This document shows, one piece after another, positions 1 to 9,532 of a stretch of 64,000 nt of DNA; the first letter of the stretch is position 1; each line of letters opens with the position of its first letter. The stretch lies in contig JAKPEO010000032.1 in assembly GCA_029551925.1 (NCBI GenBank), positions 27,599-91,598 of the forward strand, in the 5' to 3' direction. This DNA comes from a bacterium (GTDB lineage Bacteria > JAGOBX01). The notes beneath the pieces were generated by a model. That model made no database searches, was not told the DNA's origin, and saw only the letters and a list, made by a program, of their open reading frames with translations. The translations under genes were made by a program, and so were the position numbers.

Positions 1-78
1 GAACCGTTTTTATTGGTCTGTTCAGCAGTCGGCTGTATAGAATTATATAAATTAATTTTCAAAAAAAAAAATAATTAA
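1..78 (+). CDS. 3' end of an unidentified gene, probably membrane protein
   Basis: Frame 1 is open from the window edge to a TAA at 76-78 and encodes about 25 residues. They are hydrophobic (reading FLLVCSAVGCIELYKLIF) and end in a lysine/asparagine tail, like the last membrane helix of an integral membrane protein. The next gene starts only 3 bases later, which suggests co-transcription. The fragment is too short to name a family; a neighbour in surface-polysaccharide assembly is only a guess. Confidence 0.45.
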   Translation, partial: EPFLLVCSAVGCIELYKLIFKKKNN

Positions 79-81
79 CTT

Positions 82-2163
82 ATGAAAAAAAATTTTTTAA
101 TTTATTTTTGTTTGATAATTTTTCCGTTTATTTTTTTGTTTCCTTATACTTTTAATATTATCGGGCTCGGCAATGATTTTAATATTTTGTATTATGATTT
201 TAAAGTGTATTTATTGGATAAATTAAATTCCGGCGATTTTCCGCTATGGTCGCCGTCAGAAGCCGCGGGCTTTCCATTTTATTCTAATCCATTTAGCCAA
301 ATATTTTATCCGCTGAATATCATCCTATATTTTTTTTATAAAATATTTGGCGGGTGGTCTGCTTTTGACCATCAGATATTTACTATATTCGGCATATCAA
401 TTTTTGTCGTCGGATTATATAAATGGCTGCGGTTATTTAATATAAGCGTCTATTCTTGTTTGTATAGCGCACTGACTATTTCTATATCGTATAAAATTAC
501 TGAAATATTGCGATTTACTAATGCTGTTCATACTGCCGCTTGGTATCCTTGGATTTTATTTGCAATTACAAAAATATTTTGCGCTGATAATATGCAATTA
601 ACTTTGAAATATGCTGCGTTATTGATAATATTTTATATTTGTTTGATTACTGCCGGCTATCCATATTATGTAGTATATTCAGTGTTTTTAATAAGTCCGT
701 ATATTTTATTTTTTATAATTAGAAAATTGAATAGTTATTTTTTTTATGATAAAATCGAATATCTTGCAAAAAAAATCTGCGTTTTAATTGTAGCATTTAT
801 AATTGTTTTAATTATTACATTTCCTTATTTTTTGAAAGTTAATTCTTTGATGAAACAAACAACTGATAGAGCTGGCAATAATTTTGAATATGCTGCTAAT
901 GTTAAATATGGCATTTCAGATACTATCGGCTCGCTTATTTATCCAATAAATACTCAGCCCGGCGGCTGGTATTATTTCGGTATTTTTAATTTTTTGTTAG
1001 TTTTGAGTTTTTTTTCTTTTAAAAATAATAAGCGATTAATATCAATATTTTTTTTAGGTTGGCTATTTTTTATTGTTTATATTACTTACGGCAAAGATTC
1101 GTATCTTTTTAAGTTTCTATGGAATTATATGCCGATATTTTCGAGTTTGCGCGAATGGCCGCGCTTGAATATAATTTTATTGCCGATTTTGAGTTTGATA
1201 CTTGCTTTAAGTTTTGATGAATTTTATAATTCTTTTATTTTAAAAAATTGCAGCTTAACAGAATTGAAAACTAAATTCCAGAAAATTTTGTTTTTTGGCG
1301 CAATTATTATTTTAATACAATTAATTTGGCTTATTAAAATCAAATATCACGCTGAGTGGAAATTATACTATATAGATTTGCGGTTCGGTTTTCTATTAAA
1401 TTTACCTGCTGAAAAATGGCAGGAAGTAATGGCGCTGCCTGATTTTTTTGTTAAATTTTTTTTAAATCTGAATATTAATAAAATAGCAGTATTATTTGGT
1501 ATGTTATATATTTTAAGCGCAGTTTTGTCATTGATTATTTTTTATGCGATTTATAAATATAAAATTAAAAAAATAAAATTAGCAATTTTGATATTGTTGA
1601 TATTTACGAGTATTGATAATTTTTTGATAGGACCGTGGCTCTGGTCAGCGCAACGAAAAAATACAAGCAGACATATATTACAGATAAATGAAAAAAATAT
1701 GCGGTCTTTTAATGTTCCGCGTATTGATAAATACTATACATTATCGCATACAGATGAATTTAATGCCGGCATTGTAGGCAACTGGTATTTTGATAGATAT
1801 GTTAAATTTAGGAATAAATATCGCTCAACAGAAGAAGAAGCATATAAAAAATTAATGGGCGTTATTGACGGCAAAAAGATTTATTTTTCAAAAAAAATAG
1901 ATTATTCAACAATCAAAGAATTTCTTGATGATTCAAAAAATGTTAATTATAAAGTAAATGTATTGTATTATGACGGCGATGTTTTGAAATTAGAATTATT
2001 TTGCGAAGCGCCGGGGTATCTTAGTTTTATTGATAATTGGGACAATTCTTGGAAAGCATATGTTAATAATGTAGAAAAACAAATTGAATTATTATTTGGA
2101 ACTTTTAAATCTGTGTATATTTCTGAGCCTAAAAATATTGTTGTATTCGAATATAAATTTTGA
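82..2163 (+). CDS. YfhO-like multi-spanning membrane protein
   Basis: The 693-residue product is hydrophobic, with about a dozen predicted membrane helices and a soluble C-terminal part (roughly residues 540-693). The early segment with acidic and aromatic residues after helix 1 (LLDKLNSGDFPLWSP, then GFPFYSNP) and the beta-rich C-terminus ending in a W-x-AYVNN-type motif resemble the YfhO family of GT-C-like membrane proteins. Those are linked to glycosylation of cell-wall polymers or to lipid-linked sugar transfer. Substrate and reaction cannot be read from sequence. It follows the upstream gene fragment almost without gap and ends at a convergent hairpin. It could also be an unassigned GT-C glycosyltransferase. 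Confidence 0.7.
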   Translation: MKKNFLIYFCLIIFPFIFLFPYTFNIIGLGNDFNILYYDFKVYLLDKLNSGDFPLWSPSEAAGFPFYSNPFSQIFYPLNIILYFFYKIFGGWSAFDHQIFTIFGISIFVVGLYKWLRLFNISVYSCLYSALTISISYKITEILRFTNAVHTAAWYPWILFAITKIFCADNMQLTLKYAALLIIFYICLITAGYPYYVVYSVFLISPYILFFIIRKLNSYFFYDKIEYLAKKICVLIVAFIIVLIITFPYFLKVNSLMKQTTDRAGNNFEYAANVKYGISDTIGSLIYPINTQPGGWYYFGIFNFLLVLSFFSFKNNKRLISIFFLGWLFFIVYITYGKDSYLFKFLWNYMPIFSSLREWPRLNIILLPILSLILALSFDEFYNSFILKNCSLTELKTKFQKILFFGAIIILIQLIWLIKIKYHAEWKLYYIDLRFGFLLNLPAEKWQEVMALPDFFVKFFLNLNINKIAVLFGMLYILSAVLSLIIFYAIYKYKIKKIKLAILILLIFTSIDNFLIGPWLWSAQRKNTSRHILQINEKNMRSFNVPRIDKYYTLSHTDEFNAGIVGNWYFDRYVKFRNKYRSTEEEAYKKLMGVIDGKKIYFSKKIDYSTIKEFLDDSKNVNYKVNVLYYDGDVLKLELFCEAPGYLSFIDNWDNSWKAYVNNVEKQIELLFGTFKSVYISEPKNIVVFEYKF

Positions 2164-2200
2164 ATATAAAAATTTAAAAATTAAAACAACTAATTTTTTT

Positions 2201-2241
2201 ATTCCAACCTTTGAATCCTTTGAAAATTCAAAGGTTGGAAT
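2201..2241. terminator. Perfect 16-bp hairpin between convergent genes
   Basis: Left arm 2201-2216 and right arm 2226-2241 are perfectly complementary over 16 bp, around a 9-base loop that itself repeats part of the arm (CCTTTGAA). It lies between the convergent ends at 2163 and 2258, so a bidirectional terminator or mRNA end-protecting structure is likely. Neither strand has a good T-run after the stem, so it is not a textbook intrinsic terminator. It could be a copy of a dispersed palindromic repeat. Confidence 0.6.
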
Positions 2242-2257
2242 AAATCCTGATTAATAA

Positions 2258-3379
2258 TTAATCAACAATTGCTTCGGCAGAACCGTCTGGTTCTTCCATT
2301 GTCGGCTTTGGAGCAGAATGCAGTTTTTTCTTTATTTTTGCTACTACATAAAAATAAATATATAACGGTATTACTAAAAATACTAATAAAAACAGCCAGC
2401 CGGGCATATCTATTTTTTTCGTTGAATATCTGTCTATATTCCAAAGTATCAAAACTATCGCTGTATAATCCAAACTAAAATTCGTGCGCGGGTCCGATGC
2501 TTTGAATAATTCTAACCCTTCAGAACGCGGCATATGCAGCGGCCAGAATAAAGCGCCGCCTATATGTCCGGTCATATCTTCCGTTAGATGCACCCAGAAT
2601 CCTAAAATTGCCACTAATCCATAAAGCCACCAATTATATAAGCCAAATAAATATGCGCCAATGAAAACAGGTATTGATAAAATTACGCCAAATACATATG
2701 AATGGCTCCAAGTGCGGTGCCACGGCAGCCAATTAAAATATATTTTACCATCTGATTCTTTATGAAATGCAAACTGTGTGCCGCTTAATATATCAAGTGT
2801 AGATGGTTTGACAGGCCCCGGCGGATGATCAGGTCCTTTGATTTTATGGCGTAGCCATTGTATTGCTTTATTCATCCAGCAGATTTCATTAGTGCGCGCT
2901 TTAAGTTCGTATTTTAATTCAGTGCGCCCGTATCTTTTACCTTCTGGCGCAGTGCCATAAATCGGACACTGTGAAGTTTTTACTATTTCATTAAATTGTA
3001 TAACTACTGCGCGCGGCTCGAAAATAATATTATACTGTCGCCATAAACTTGCGCCTAATTGTATTGGAAATAATTGCACTCTTGTATCTTTTCCTGTATC
3101 GCCGGCTTGATTAACTGCCTTTGCAAATATATCAGTCATTTCTTGCGGATTAGGATTTAACGGGTCAGGATCGATTTCATATTCGGCAATTGAAAAGAAT
3201 TGTCCTAATTTAAAATCCATAAAATCTGGCAATAATCCAAATATTCCAGGCAGCAGCATTATAAAAGAATTTGCCGCGCCTTCGACAGAATCTAAACGCG
3301 AACTTGTTGACATTCTTACTACTTCCGGAATAAAAGTAGCAGCAGCGACAGCGGACATAAAATGTGTAAAACCCTTCAT
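2258..3379 (-). CDS. YdjM-like membrane-bound metal-dependent hydrolase
   Basis: The 373-residue product starts MKGFTHFMSAVAAATF, which fits the YdjM/DUF457 family of integral membrane proteins with conserved histidines and acids thought to bind metal. Visible candidates are the N-terminal GFTH, a PDFMDF motif near residue 52, HRTWSHS near residue 222, and HLTEDMTGH near residue 265. A soluble insertion of about 130 residues sits between the first helices and the HRTWSHS block, so it is longer than typical members. It is the last gene of a three-gene minus-strand cluster, 18 bases after the TctA-like gene. The substrate is unknown; a phospholipase-like or hydrolase role is only family inference. 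Confidence 0.7.
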   Translation of the reverse strand: MKGFTHFMSAVAAATFIPEVVRMSTSSRLDSVEGAANSFIMLLPGIFGLLPDFMDFKLGQFFSIAEYEIDPDPLNPNPQEMTDIFAKAVNQAGDTGKDTRVQLFPIQLGASLWRQYNIIFEPRAVVIQFNEIVKTSQCPIYGTAPEGKRYGRTELKYELKARTNEICWMNKAIQWLRHKIKGPDHPPGPVKPSTLDILSGTQFAFHKESDGKIYFNWLPWHRTWSHSYVFGVILSIPVFIGAYLFGLYNWWLYGLVAILGFWVHLTEDMTGHIGGALFWPLHMPRSEGLELFKASDPRTNFSLDYTAIVLILWNIDRYSTKKIDMPGWLFLLVFLVIPLYIYFYVVAKIKKKLHSAPKPTMEEPDGSAEAIVD

Positions 3380-3397
3380 TTATATCACCATTTAAAA

Positions 3398-4813
3398 TTA
3401 ATTTAATCTTAATAACTGCGCTATTGCATCGCCGTAATCAGCCATATTTAAAGCAATTGGTGTGAGCAGAACAGCCATACAATGCGAGCGTCTGCAATTG
3501 AAAAATACTGGGATACAGCCAATGCAAGTAGTAACAGCAGCTACTAATAACCCCATCATTTTTCCGCCCATAAAATAAACAATAAATAATAATATCACCC
3601 CAACAATAGAATATACTAATTTAACATTTACTTTCGGTAAAATTTTTATAACGAAATAAGTTAGATAAATCATAAGTAATAATGAAATTGCCGCTGAAAA
3701 TAAAATTACGCCTATCATTATCGGATAATCACCATGTTCTGGCGAAAATACAGGTTTTAATAATACATTCAATCCACCGCGCCCCATACCGTTAGGCGTT
3801 AATTCTGTAAGCACAAACAAAAATAAAAATGCACCGATATAATACATAACTTTCGTTACTCCGCCGCCAATTAAAAATACTCGTTCCTGTTGATAATAAA
3901 TTTCAGGAGTGTATAATTTCACCATTGTATTTTTATTTTTAGATTTTTCAAATGACGCTTGCTGTAAATTTCTGTGATTAGTCATATGACTTGCAAATAT
4001 TGCGCCAATACCAGCAGTGACAGCAGGTAAATATGCAGCTATTAAGCCACCAATAACGCCGGGCAACGCTGCGACGCCAAAATCCGACCATTTGCAATTT
4101 ACATATTTTGACTGATATTGTTCTGACGGAAATTTAGCGTCTGATATTAATGTCTGGATAATTGATGGAAAAGCAAAGAAACCCAAAAATATAGGCATAA
4201 TATTTTGAAAACTCATTTCAGGAGGCGCTAATGGTTTAGTAGTTACAATTAGACCCACGCACGATGCTAATATAAATGTACAAGTGCCGGCAAAAACATT
4301 GCGCCAACTATCTTTGAATTTCTTCCACCATTTATCTCCGCGCCCTGCGCCTTTAGGCCATTCACTCATAATATAGAAAACTATTACAAGTCCTAAAATC
4401 CAATGCAGATGCGGAGCGCAGATGATATTAATATATGTCCAAATAAAATAATAAAAAGGCGTAAGTAAAATTAAAATTATCACTCCTAAAAAAACGCCCA
4501 TTCCTGACATTATTGTAGCGTCAAATCCACGTTTGCTTTTTAGCATATCTACTGATGGCAATATTGAAGCGCCCGCTGATTCATCAGCTGCTGAAAAGAA
4601 TGTCATTGGTATTGTATTTATAAAAGAGTATGCTACAATCATAGACATAAAAAACGGCGCTATCGCATAATATGGAATGGCATTTCTTAAATTTAACCAG
4701 ATAACAAGCGAAATACCGGCAACATTATAAATATGCAGCGACGGTATCATACAAAGTAAACCGCCTAATAATGTCCCAAAAACAACAAATATCATTATTA
4801 TCAATGGTTCCAT
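3398..4813 (-). CDS. Archaeal-type TctA/DUF112 permease
   Basis: This 471-residue integral membrane protein has about 11 hydrophobic segments. The N-terminal GTLLGGLLCMIPSLHIYNVA and the SFINTIPMTFFSAADESAG block, followed by LPSVDMLKSKRG, match the TctA permease family in its archaeal form. Family relatives move tricarboxylates with TctB and a periplasmic TctC, but neither partner is present here, so the substrate may differ. The C-terminal TTCIGCIPVFFNCRRSHCM block resembles the second half of the internally duplicated family fold. It sits 4 bases after the OB-fold gene and 18 before the YdjM-like gene, so the three are probably one transcript. Confidence 0.75.
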   Translation of the reverse strand: MEPLIIMIFVVFGTLLGGLLCMIPSLHIYNVAGISLVIWLNLRNAIPYYAIAPFFMSMIVAYSFINTIPMTFFSAADESAGASILPSVDMLKSKRGFDATIMSGMGVFLGVIILILLTPFYYFIWTYINIICAPHLHWILGLVIVFYIMSEWPKGAGRGDKWWKKFKDSWRNVFAGTCTFILASCVGLIVTTKPLAPPEMSFQNIMPIFLGFFAFPSIIQTLISDAKFPSEQYQSKYVNCKWSDFGVAALPGVIGGLIAAYLPAVTAGIGAIFASHMTNHRNLQQASFEKSKNKNTMVKLYTPEIYYQQERVFLIGGGVTKVMYYIGAFLFLFVLTELTPNGMGRGGLNVLLKPVFSPEHGDYPIMIGVILFSAAISLLLMIYLTYFVIKILPKVNVKLVYSIVGVILLFIVYFMGGKMMGLLVAAVTTCIGCIPVFFNCRRSHCMAVLLTPIALNMADYGDAIAQLLRLN

Positions 4814-4817
4814 ACAA

Positions 4818-6377
4818 TTACTCCACTTTTATAGATTTCGGATTTTTGATTTTTAATTGTAGTTTTCCTTTGTATTCTGAGACTTCAAAAATTCCGCTGA
4901 TTTTTGAACCTTTATCAATACTATCAAAATCTTTTATTTTATCTTGCTGATTTTTGAAAACCATAACAGACATTTTTTTATTGTTTGAGTCAACCAAAGT
5001 TAGCATTACATTATCGCCTTTTTTATTGACTTTCGATACTTCCGCTGAAAATTTATATGATTTGCCAATATCGTCATCAGTAAGATTTGCAAAAGTGTTT
5101 TCTTCTGCGTTAGCGTCGTCATATTTTTTTGATTTATATTCTTTTTTTGGTTGTTCTTCGCTTGCTTCCTCATCGCCGCCGCTCGCGCTTGAACTTTCAT
5201 TTTCGGAAGATGCATCGTCTGATTCTGATACGCTGGCAGTGCCTGCGTTTTTTACTTCTGCAAAATCTGTAATCGTCGCCTGAAGTTTGCCGCGATATTC
5301 GCTTAGTGTTACTGGCATTTCAATTAACGCGCCTTTTTCTTCTAATAACAGTTTTTTTACATCTGCTGGCATAGTGCTTAAACTTTTATCAAACAGCGTC
5401 ATCCCTATTGTTGGACCTGAATTATCGCTTAATGTTAAGATATGTAATGTTCCGCCTTTCTTTGTTTTGCGGGTTTCATATTTTTTGACATAGACTTTGA
5501 TTTTTACCATCTCACCTATTTTGTTGGTATCAAGTTCTGATAATTTATATTCTTTTAATTCGAATTTTTCAAGAATTTTTAATCGTTCAGGTACTGATAA
5601 AAACATAGCAGCGCCAAATTTTTGGGTCTGATTGATTGTGCCGATTACTTCGATTTTATCGCCGACCTTAGGTAAATTTTCGCCGAATATTTCTTTTAAT
5701 TTTGATAATTTATTGAATGCGTTTATTCCAATGATTCCAGTGCCATCGTCAACTTTTAATTTTAAAGTGTTTTTTTCTTTGTCTTCTTTGTATTCAGTTA
5801 CACGGCCTTCAACACGCACTAATGCGCCGTTCATTTTTTCATCTATATCACCAATCATAATAGTGTCTGGCTGTTTATAATATGCGGCAATCCAAAGAAT
5901 AATTATCCCGATAATTGAGCCGATTACCGCGATTTTTTTTACGATTACTAAACTAATCTTATTTGCAGTGCGCGCCCCGCATCGCGGACAGGTTAATAAT
6001 GATCCAGCAAAATATCCGCAAGATGGACATAAGCCTTCTTCATCTATAAAATCGTATTTTTGAGTAAATTCTTTGATTGTCATTTTTTTTCTCGGTTGTT
6101 CTTCTGTTTGCAGCTGTTCTATGGTGGTGTTTGATGAAGATGACGAAGATTGATTATCTTTTGGTTCTTTTTGGTTTTCACTCGGCGTATCGCTATTTTG
6201 CGTAGCAGAATTTTCATTAAATTCTGAATACTCCATTAGTAATCGCCAGTCGCTATCGCCTTCTTTTATAATGTATGTCTCTTTGTTTATTTTTCCGCTT
6301 TTTAAAAAATCTTGCATTTGTTCGAGAGTATAAGGACCAGTTGGCTGCGGCTCTTCATAAATATACCAATTTCCCAT
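4818..6377 (-). CDS. Membrane protein with GYF_2, zinc ribbon and three OB folds
   Basis: The 519-residue product has an N-terminal GYF_2/DUF4339-type domain (residues 1-52), a Ser/Asn/Gln-rich linker (55-95), and a zinc ribbon with Cys117, Cys120, Cys130 and Cys133. One membrane helix follows (about 148-166). Three OB-fold-like domains come next (about 172-270, 275-375 and 420-519), each with the pattern of a first strand ending in V/EGRV, a D-x-G/N turn and a late G-x-I strand. An acidic Ser/Glu-rich linker separates the second and third. The likely topology puts the zinc ribbon in the cytoplasm and the OB folds outside. OB folds of this type usually bind nucleic acid, but binding here is inference. 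It heads the cluster with the TctA-like and YdjM-like genes. Confidence 0.75.
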   Translation of the reverse strand: MGNWYIYEEPQPTGPYTLEQMQDFLKSGKINKETYIIKEGDSDWRLLMEYSEFNENSATQNSDTPSENQKEPKDNQSSSSSSNTTIEQLQTEEQPRKKMTIKEFTQKYDFIDEEGLCPSCGYFAGSLLTCPRCGARTANKISLVIVKKIAVIGSIIGIIILWIAAYYKQPDTIMIGDIDEKMNGALVRVEGRVTEYKEDKEKNTLKLKVDDGTGIIGINAFNKLSKLKEIFGENLPKVGDKIEVIGTINQTQKFGAAMFLSVPERLKILEKFELKEYKLSELDTNKIGEMVKIKVYVKKYETRKTKKGGTLHILTLSDNSGPTIGMTLFDKSLSTMPADVKKLLLEEKGALIEMPVTLSEYRGKLQATITDFAEVKNAGTASVSESDDASSENESSSASGGDEEASEEQPKKEYKSKKYDDANAEENTFANLTDDDIGKSYKFSAEVSKVNKKGDNVMLTLVDSNNKKMSVMVFKNQQDKIKDFDSIDKGSKISGIFEVSEYKGKLQLKIKNPKSIKVE

Positions 6378-6425
6378 AATTTTTAATCTCCGTGTAATTT
6401 TTATTTTTTTGTTTGATAAATAATT

Positions 6426-6453
6426 ATTTTATAAAAAAACATAAAAAAATCAA
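6426..6453 (-). promoter_or_regulatory. Possible sigma-70 promoter for the OB-fold/TctA/YdjM cluster
   Basis: On the minus strand TTGATT (6453-6448) is followed after 16 bases by TAAAAT (6431-6426), about 50 bases upstream of the ATG at 6377. A GGAG about 12 bases before the start would serve as ribosome-binding site. The region is very A/T-rich, so chance matches are likely. Confidence 0.4.
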
Positions 6454-6568
6454 CAGCAGTTTTTTATTTTTAATAAAATTATTATTTATTGAGAATGGAA
6501 TAAATTAATATTGAAAGAAACCAAAGAATATAAAATAAATGGAAATAAAGTTAAGGCAATAAAAATAA

Positions 6569-6603
6569 ATGCGGCGATTATTAAAATTTAATAATCGCCG
6601 CAT
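6569..6603 (-). terminator. Intrinsic terminator of ppdK
   Basis: A 35-base near-continuous palindrome with arms beginning ATGCGGCGATTATTAAA gives a 14- to 17-bp stem, GC-rich at its base. On the minus strand it is followed by TTATTTTTATTG. It lies 30 bases past the ppdK stop codon and separates ppdK from the downstream cluster. Confidence 0.85.
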
Positions 6604-6632
6604 AGTTTGTGATTAATTGATTAAATTAATGA

Positions 6633-9407
6633 TTATTTCTTTTTTGAAACTTTTTTTACAGTTTTTTTTGATGCCGCAGATTTTGTTGTCTTTACAACAA
6701 TTTGTGCTGCTGCTAATCTTGCAATCGGCACTCTGAACGGAGAACAACTTACATAATCCATCCCTACCAAGTGACAAAATTCTACTGACCGCGCTTCGCC
6801 ACCGTGTTCGCCGCAAATACCAACTTCTAAATTCGGTCTTGCGCTGCGTCCGCGTTGAATGCCTATTTTTATCAATTCACCCACGCCGTTTTGGTCAATT
6901 GATTGGAACGGGTCTTCTGGTAAAATTTTCTTTTCTAAATAATCACCTAAAAATCCGCCGATGTCATCTCTTGAAAATCCAAAAGTCATCTGCGTTAAAT
7001 CATTTGTGCCGTAAGAGAAAAATTCCGCTGTTTTTGCGATTTTATCAGCATAAAAACAAGCGCGCGGTATTTCTATCATAGTTCCAAACATTACTCGTAA
7101 TTTTTTTAAATTGAATTTTTTTAAAGTTTCTTTTAATACTTCGTCAAAAATTACTTTCTGATTTTCTAATTCTTTTTCGCTTGATACAACAGGTATCATT
7201 ATTTCTGGATATGGCTTTTTGTTTTCTTTTACTAATTCAGCAGCTGCTTCTAATATTGCTCTAATCTGCATTTTAGTTACTTCTGGATAAGTCACGCCCA
7301 ATCTTACCCCGCGATGTCCCATCATTGGATTTGATTCGTGCAGCGAATCAGCGCGTTTTTGTAATTCTTCATAGGAAATGTTTAATTCTTTTGCTAATTC
7401 TTTTAGTTTTGTTTCTGAACTTGGAACAAATTCGTGAAGCGGCGGATCTAGTAATCTTATAACAACCGGTAAATTGTCCATTTCTTCTAATGTCGCTTTG
7501 ATGTCTTTTTTAGCATATGGGAATAATTCGTCTAACGCTTTTTGGCGTTCTTCAACTGTTTTTGATACTATCATCTTGCGCAAACAGAATAACGGTTTAT
7601 CTGAACCTTCACCGTAAAACATATGTTCTGTTCTGAATAATCCTATACCTTCTGCTCCAAAATTTTTTGCGCGTTTTGCATCTGCTGGCGTATCGGCATT
7701 TGTGCGAACTCCTAATTTTCTTATAGAATCGCACATTTTTAAAAATTCGCCTAATACCTTGTTTTCTGTAGCGTCCATCATCGGAATACTGCCTTCATAT
7801 ACATAGCCCTTTGTGCCATTAAGCGTTACTACATCGCCTTCTTTATAAATTTTATCGCCGACTTTCATTGTTTTATTTGAATAGTTAATATGTAATGCTG
7901 AACAGCCGACAATACAGCATTTGCCCCAGCCGCGCGCTACTAATGCAGCGTGAGATGTCATACCGCCGCGCGCTGTTAATATTGCTTTTGCCGCTCTCAT
8001 ACCTTCAACATCTTCGGGATTAGTTTCTTCGCGCACTAATATTACTTTTTCACCGCGTTTTGCCCATTCAACAGCGTCATTTGCAGAGAATACTATTTTT
8101 CCGCAAGCTCCGCCTGGTCCTGCTGGCAAGCCCTTTGCAATTGGTTTAACTTTCGCTTCTTCCTTTGGGTCTAATATAGGATGTAATAATTCATCTAATT
8201 GCGCTGGAGTTACGCGCATTACCGCTTCTTCTTTAGTGATTAATTTTTCTTTTACCATATCAACTGCCATTGTCACAGCGGCTAATCCATTGCGTTTTCC
8301 TACGCGACATTGCAGCATATATAATTTTCCTTTTTCTATTGTAAACTCAATATCCTGCATATCGCGATAATGTTTTTCTAATCTGTTTCTAATATCTACC
8401 AACTGTTTATATAATTTCGGCTCTGACTCTTCTAATGACGGTAAATGTTTATTGTGCTCTGATTTTGAATATTTGTTTAACGGCGCGGGCGTGCGAATAC
8501 CAGCGACAACATCTTCGCCTTGCGCATTTACTAAATATTCGCCGTAAAATGCGTTTTCGCCATTACCAGGATTGCGTGTGAACGCAACACCTGTTGATGA
8601 ATCATTGCCCATATTGCCAAATACCATTGTTTGAACATTGACAGCCGTGCCCCATTCATCGGGGATATTTTCTATTCTACGATAACTGATAGCGCGTTTG
8701 CCGTTCCAAGATGCAAATACAGCGCCAATACCGCCCCATAATTGTTGTTCGTGGTCGTCAGGAAATTCTTTTTTTAATACTTCTTTTATGCGCTGTTTGA
8801 ATAATTTACATAGTTCTTTTAAATCATTAGCAGTTAAGTCAGTGTCTGCTTTATAGCCTTTTTCTTCTTTCATTTTATCCATAATTTTTTCTAATTGACG
8901 GCGGATACCTTGGTCATCTTCCGGTTCTATACCTGCGGCTTTTTCCATAACAACATCTGAATACATCATTATTAATCTGCGATATGCATCATAAACAAAT
9001 CTTTCGTTTCCGCCGCTTTGCGCTATTAAACCCGGAATTGTTTTTTCTGTTAATCCGACATTTAAAACTGTTTCCATCATTCCAGGCATTGATTTTCTTG
9101 CGCCTGAACGAACTGATACTAATAATGGATTTTTTGGATCGCCGAATTTTCTGCCCATTAATTTTTCAATCTGTGTCATTGCTGTTTTTACTTGGCCTGC
9201 CAATTCTTTCGGATATGTTTTTTTATTTGCATAATAATAAGTGCAAACTTCAGTTGTGATTGTGAAACCCGGAGGCACAGGTAATTTTAAATCCTTATGA
9301 CCAGCCATTTCCGCTAAATTTGCGCCTTTGCCGCCTAATAATTCTTTCATTGATTCATTGCCGTCCGCTTTGCCGCCGCCAAAGAAATATACATATTTTT
9401 TTGCCAT
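6633..9407 (-). CDS. ppdK: Pyruvate, phosphate dikinase
   Basis: The 924-residue product interconverts pyruvate, ATP and phosphate with PEP, AMP and pyrophosphate in the cytoplasm. It carries an N-terminal ATP-grasp nucleotide-binding domain (from KYVYFFGGGKADG). The swivelling phosphohistidine domain holds GGMTSHAAL, with catalytic His near residue 486. A C-terminal PEP/pyruvate TIM barrel follows (GMMGHRGVRLG, FGTNDLTQM, and VGICGEHGG near the end). The start at 9407 is set by AGGAGG seven bases upstream; the frame is open further upstream but without a ribosome site. The C-terminus has an added Lys/Ser/Thr-rich tail of about 20 residues (ending KKTVKKVSKKK), which most family members lack. 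It is likely monocistronic and ends at the hairpin at 6569-6603. Confidence 0.97.
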   Translation of the reverse strand: MAKKYVYFFGGGKADGNESMKELLGGKGANLAEMAGHKDLKLPVPPGFTITTEVCTYYYANKKTYPKELAGQVKTAMTQIEKLMGRKFGDPKNPLLVSVRSGARKSMPGMMETVLNVGLTEKTIPGLIAQSGGNERFVYDAYRRLIMMYSDVVMEKAAGIEPEDDQGIRRQLEKIMDKMKEEKGYKADTDLTANDLKELCKLFKQRIKEVLKKEFPDDHEQQLWGGIGAVFASWNGKRAISYRRIENIPDEWGTAVNVQTMVFGNMGNDSSTGVAFTRNPGNGENAFYGEYLVNAQGEDVVAGIRTPAPLNKYSKSEHNKHLPSLEESEPKLYKQLVDIRNRLEKHYRDMQDIEFTIEKGKLYMLQCRVGKRNGLAAVTMAVDMVKEKLITKEEAVMRVTPAQLDELLHPILDPKEEAKVKPIAKGLPAGPGGACGKIVFSANDAVEWAKRGEKVILVREETNPEDVEGMRAAKAILTARGGMTSHAALVARGWGKCCIVGCSALHINYSNKTMKVGDKIYKEGDVVTLNGTKGYVYEGSIPMMDATENKVLGEFLKMCDSIRKLGVRTNADTPADAKRAKNFGAEGIGLFRTEHMFYGEGSDKPLFCLRKMIVSKTVEERQKALDELFPYAKKDIKATLEEMDNLPVVIRLLDPPLHEFVPSSETKLKELAKELNISYEELQKRADSLHESNPMMGHRGVRLGVTYPEVTKMQIRAILEAAAELVKENKKPYPEIMIPVVSSEKELENQKVIFDEVLKETLKKFNLKKLRVMFGTMIEIPRACFYADKIAKTAEFFSYGTNDLTQMTFGFSRDDIGGFLGDYLEKKILPEDPFQSIDQNGVGELIKIGIQRGRSARPNLEVGICGEHGGEARSVEFCHLVGMDYVSCSPFRVPIARLAAAQIVVKTTKSAASKKTVKKVSKKK

Positions 9408-9485
9408 AAAAAATAACCTCCTAAAAATTTTATTTTTCTTAACTCGTAATAAATTTATGTTATTGAAGTTAATATTTAGAAAAAC

Positions 9486-9491
9486 ATTATA
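9486..9491 (-). promoter_or_regulatory. Probable -10 box of ppdK
   Basis: TATAAT on the minus strand, about 80 bases upstream of the ppdK ATG. The -35 region is a poor TTGTTG-like stretch inside a T-rich tract, so this is a probable -10 element only. Confidence 0.45.
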
Positions 9492-9532
9492 CAAGAAAAA
9501 AATAAAAAAACAACAATTTTTTTAAAAATTTA

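Noticed and set aside
9408..9494. Upstream in-frame extension of ppdK (29 residues)
   Set aside because: The AGGAGG site and family start fit 9407; the extension also overlaps the probable -10 box.
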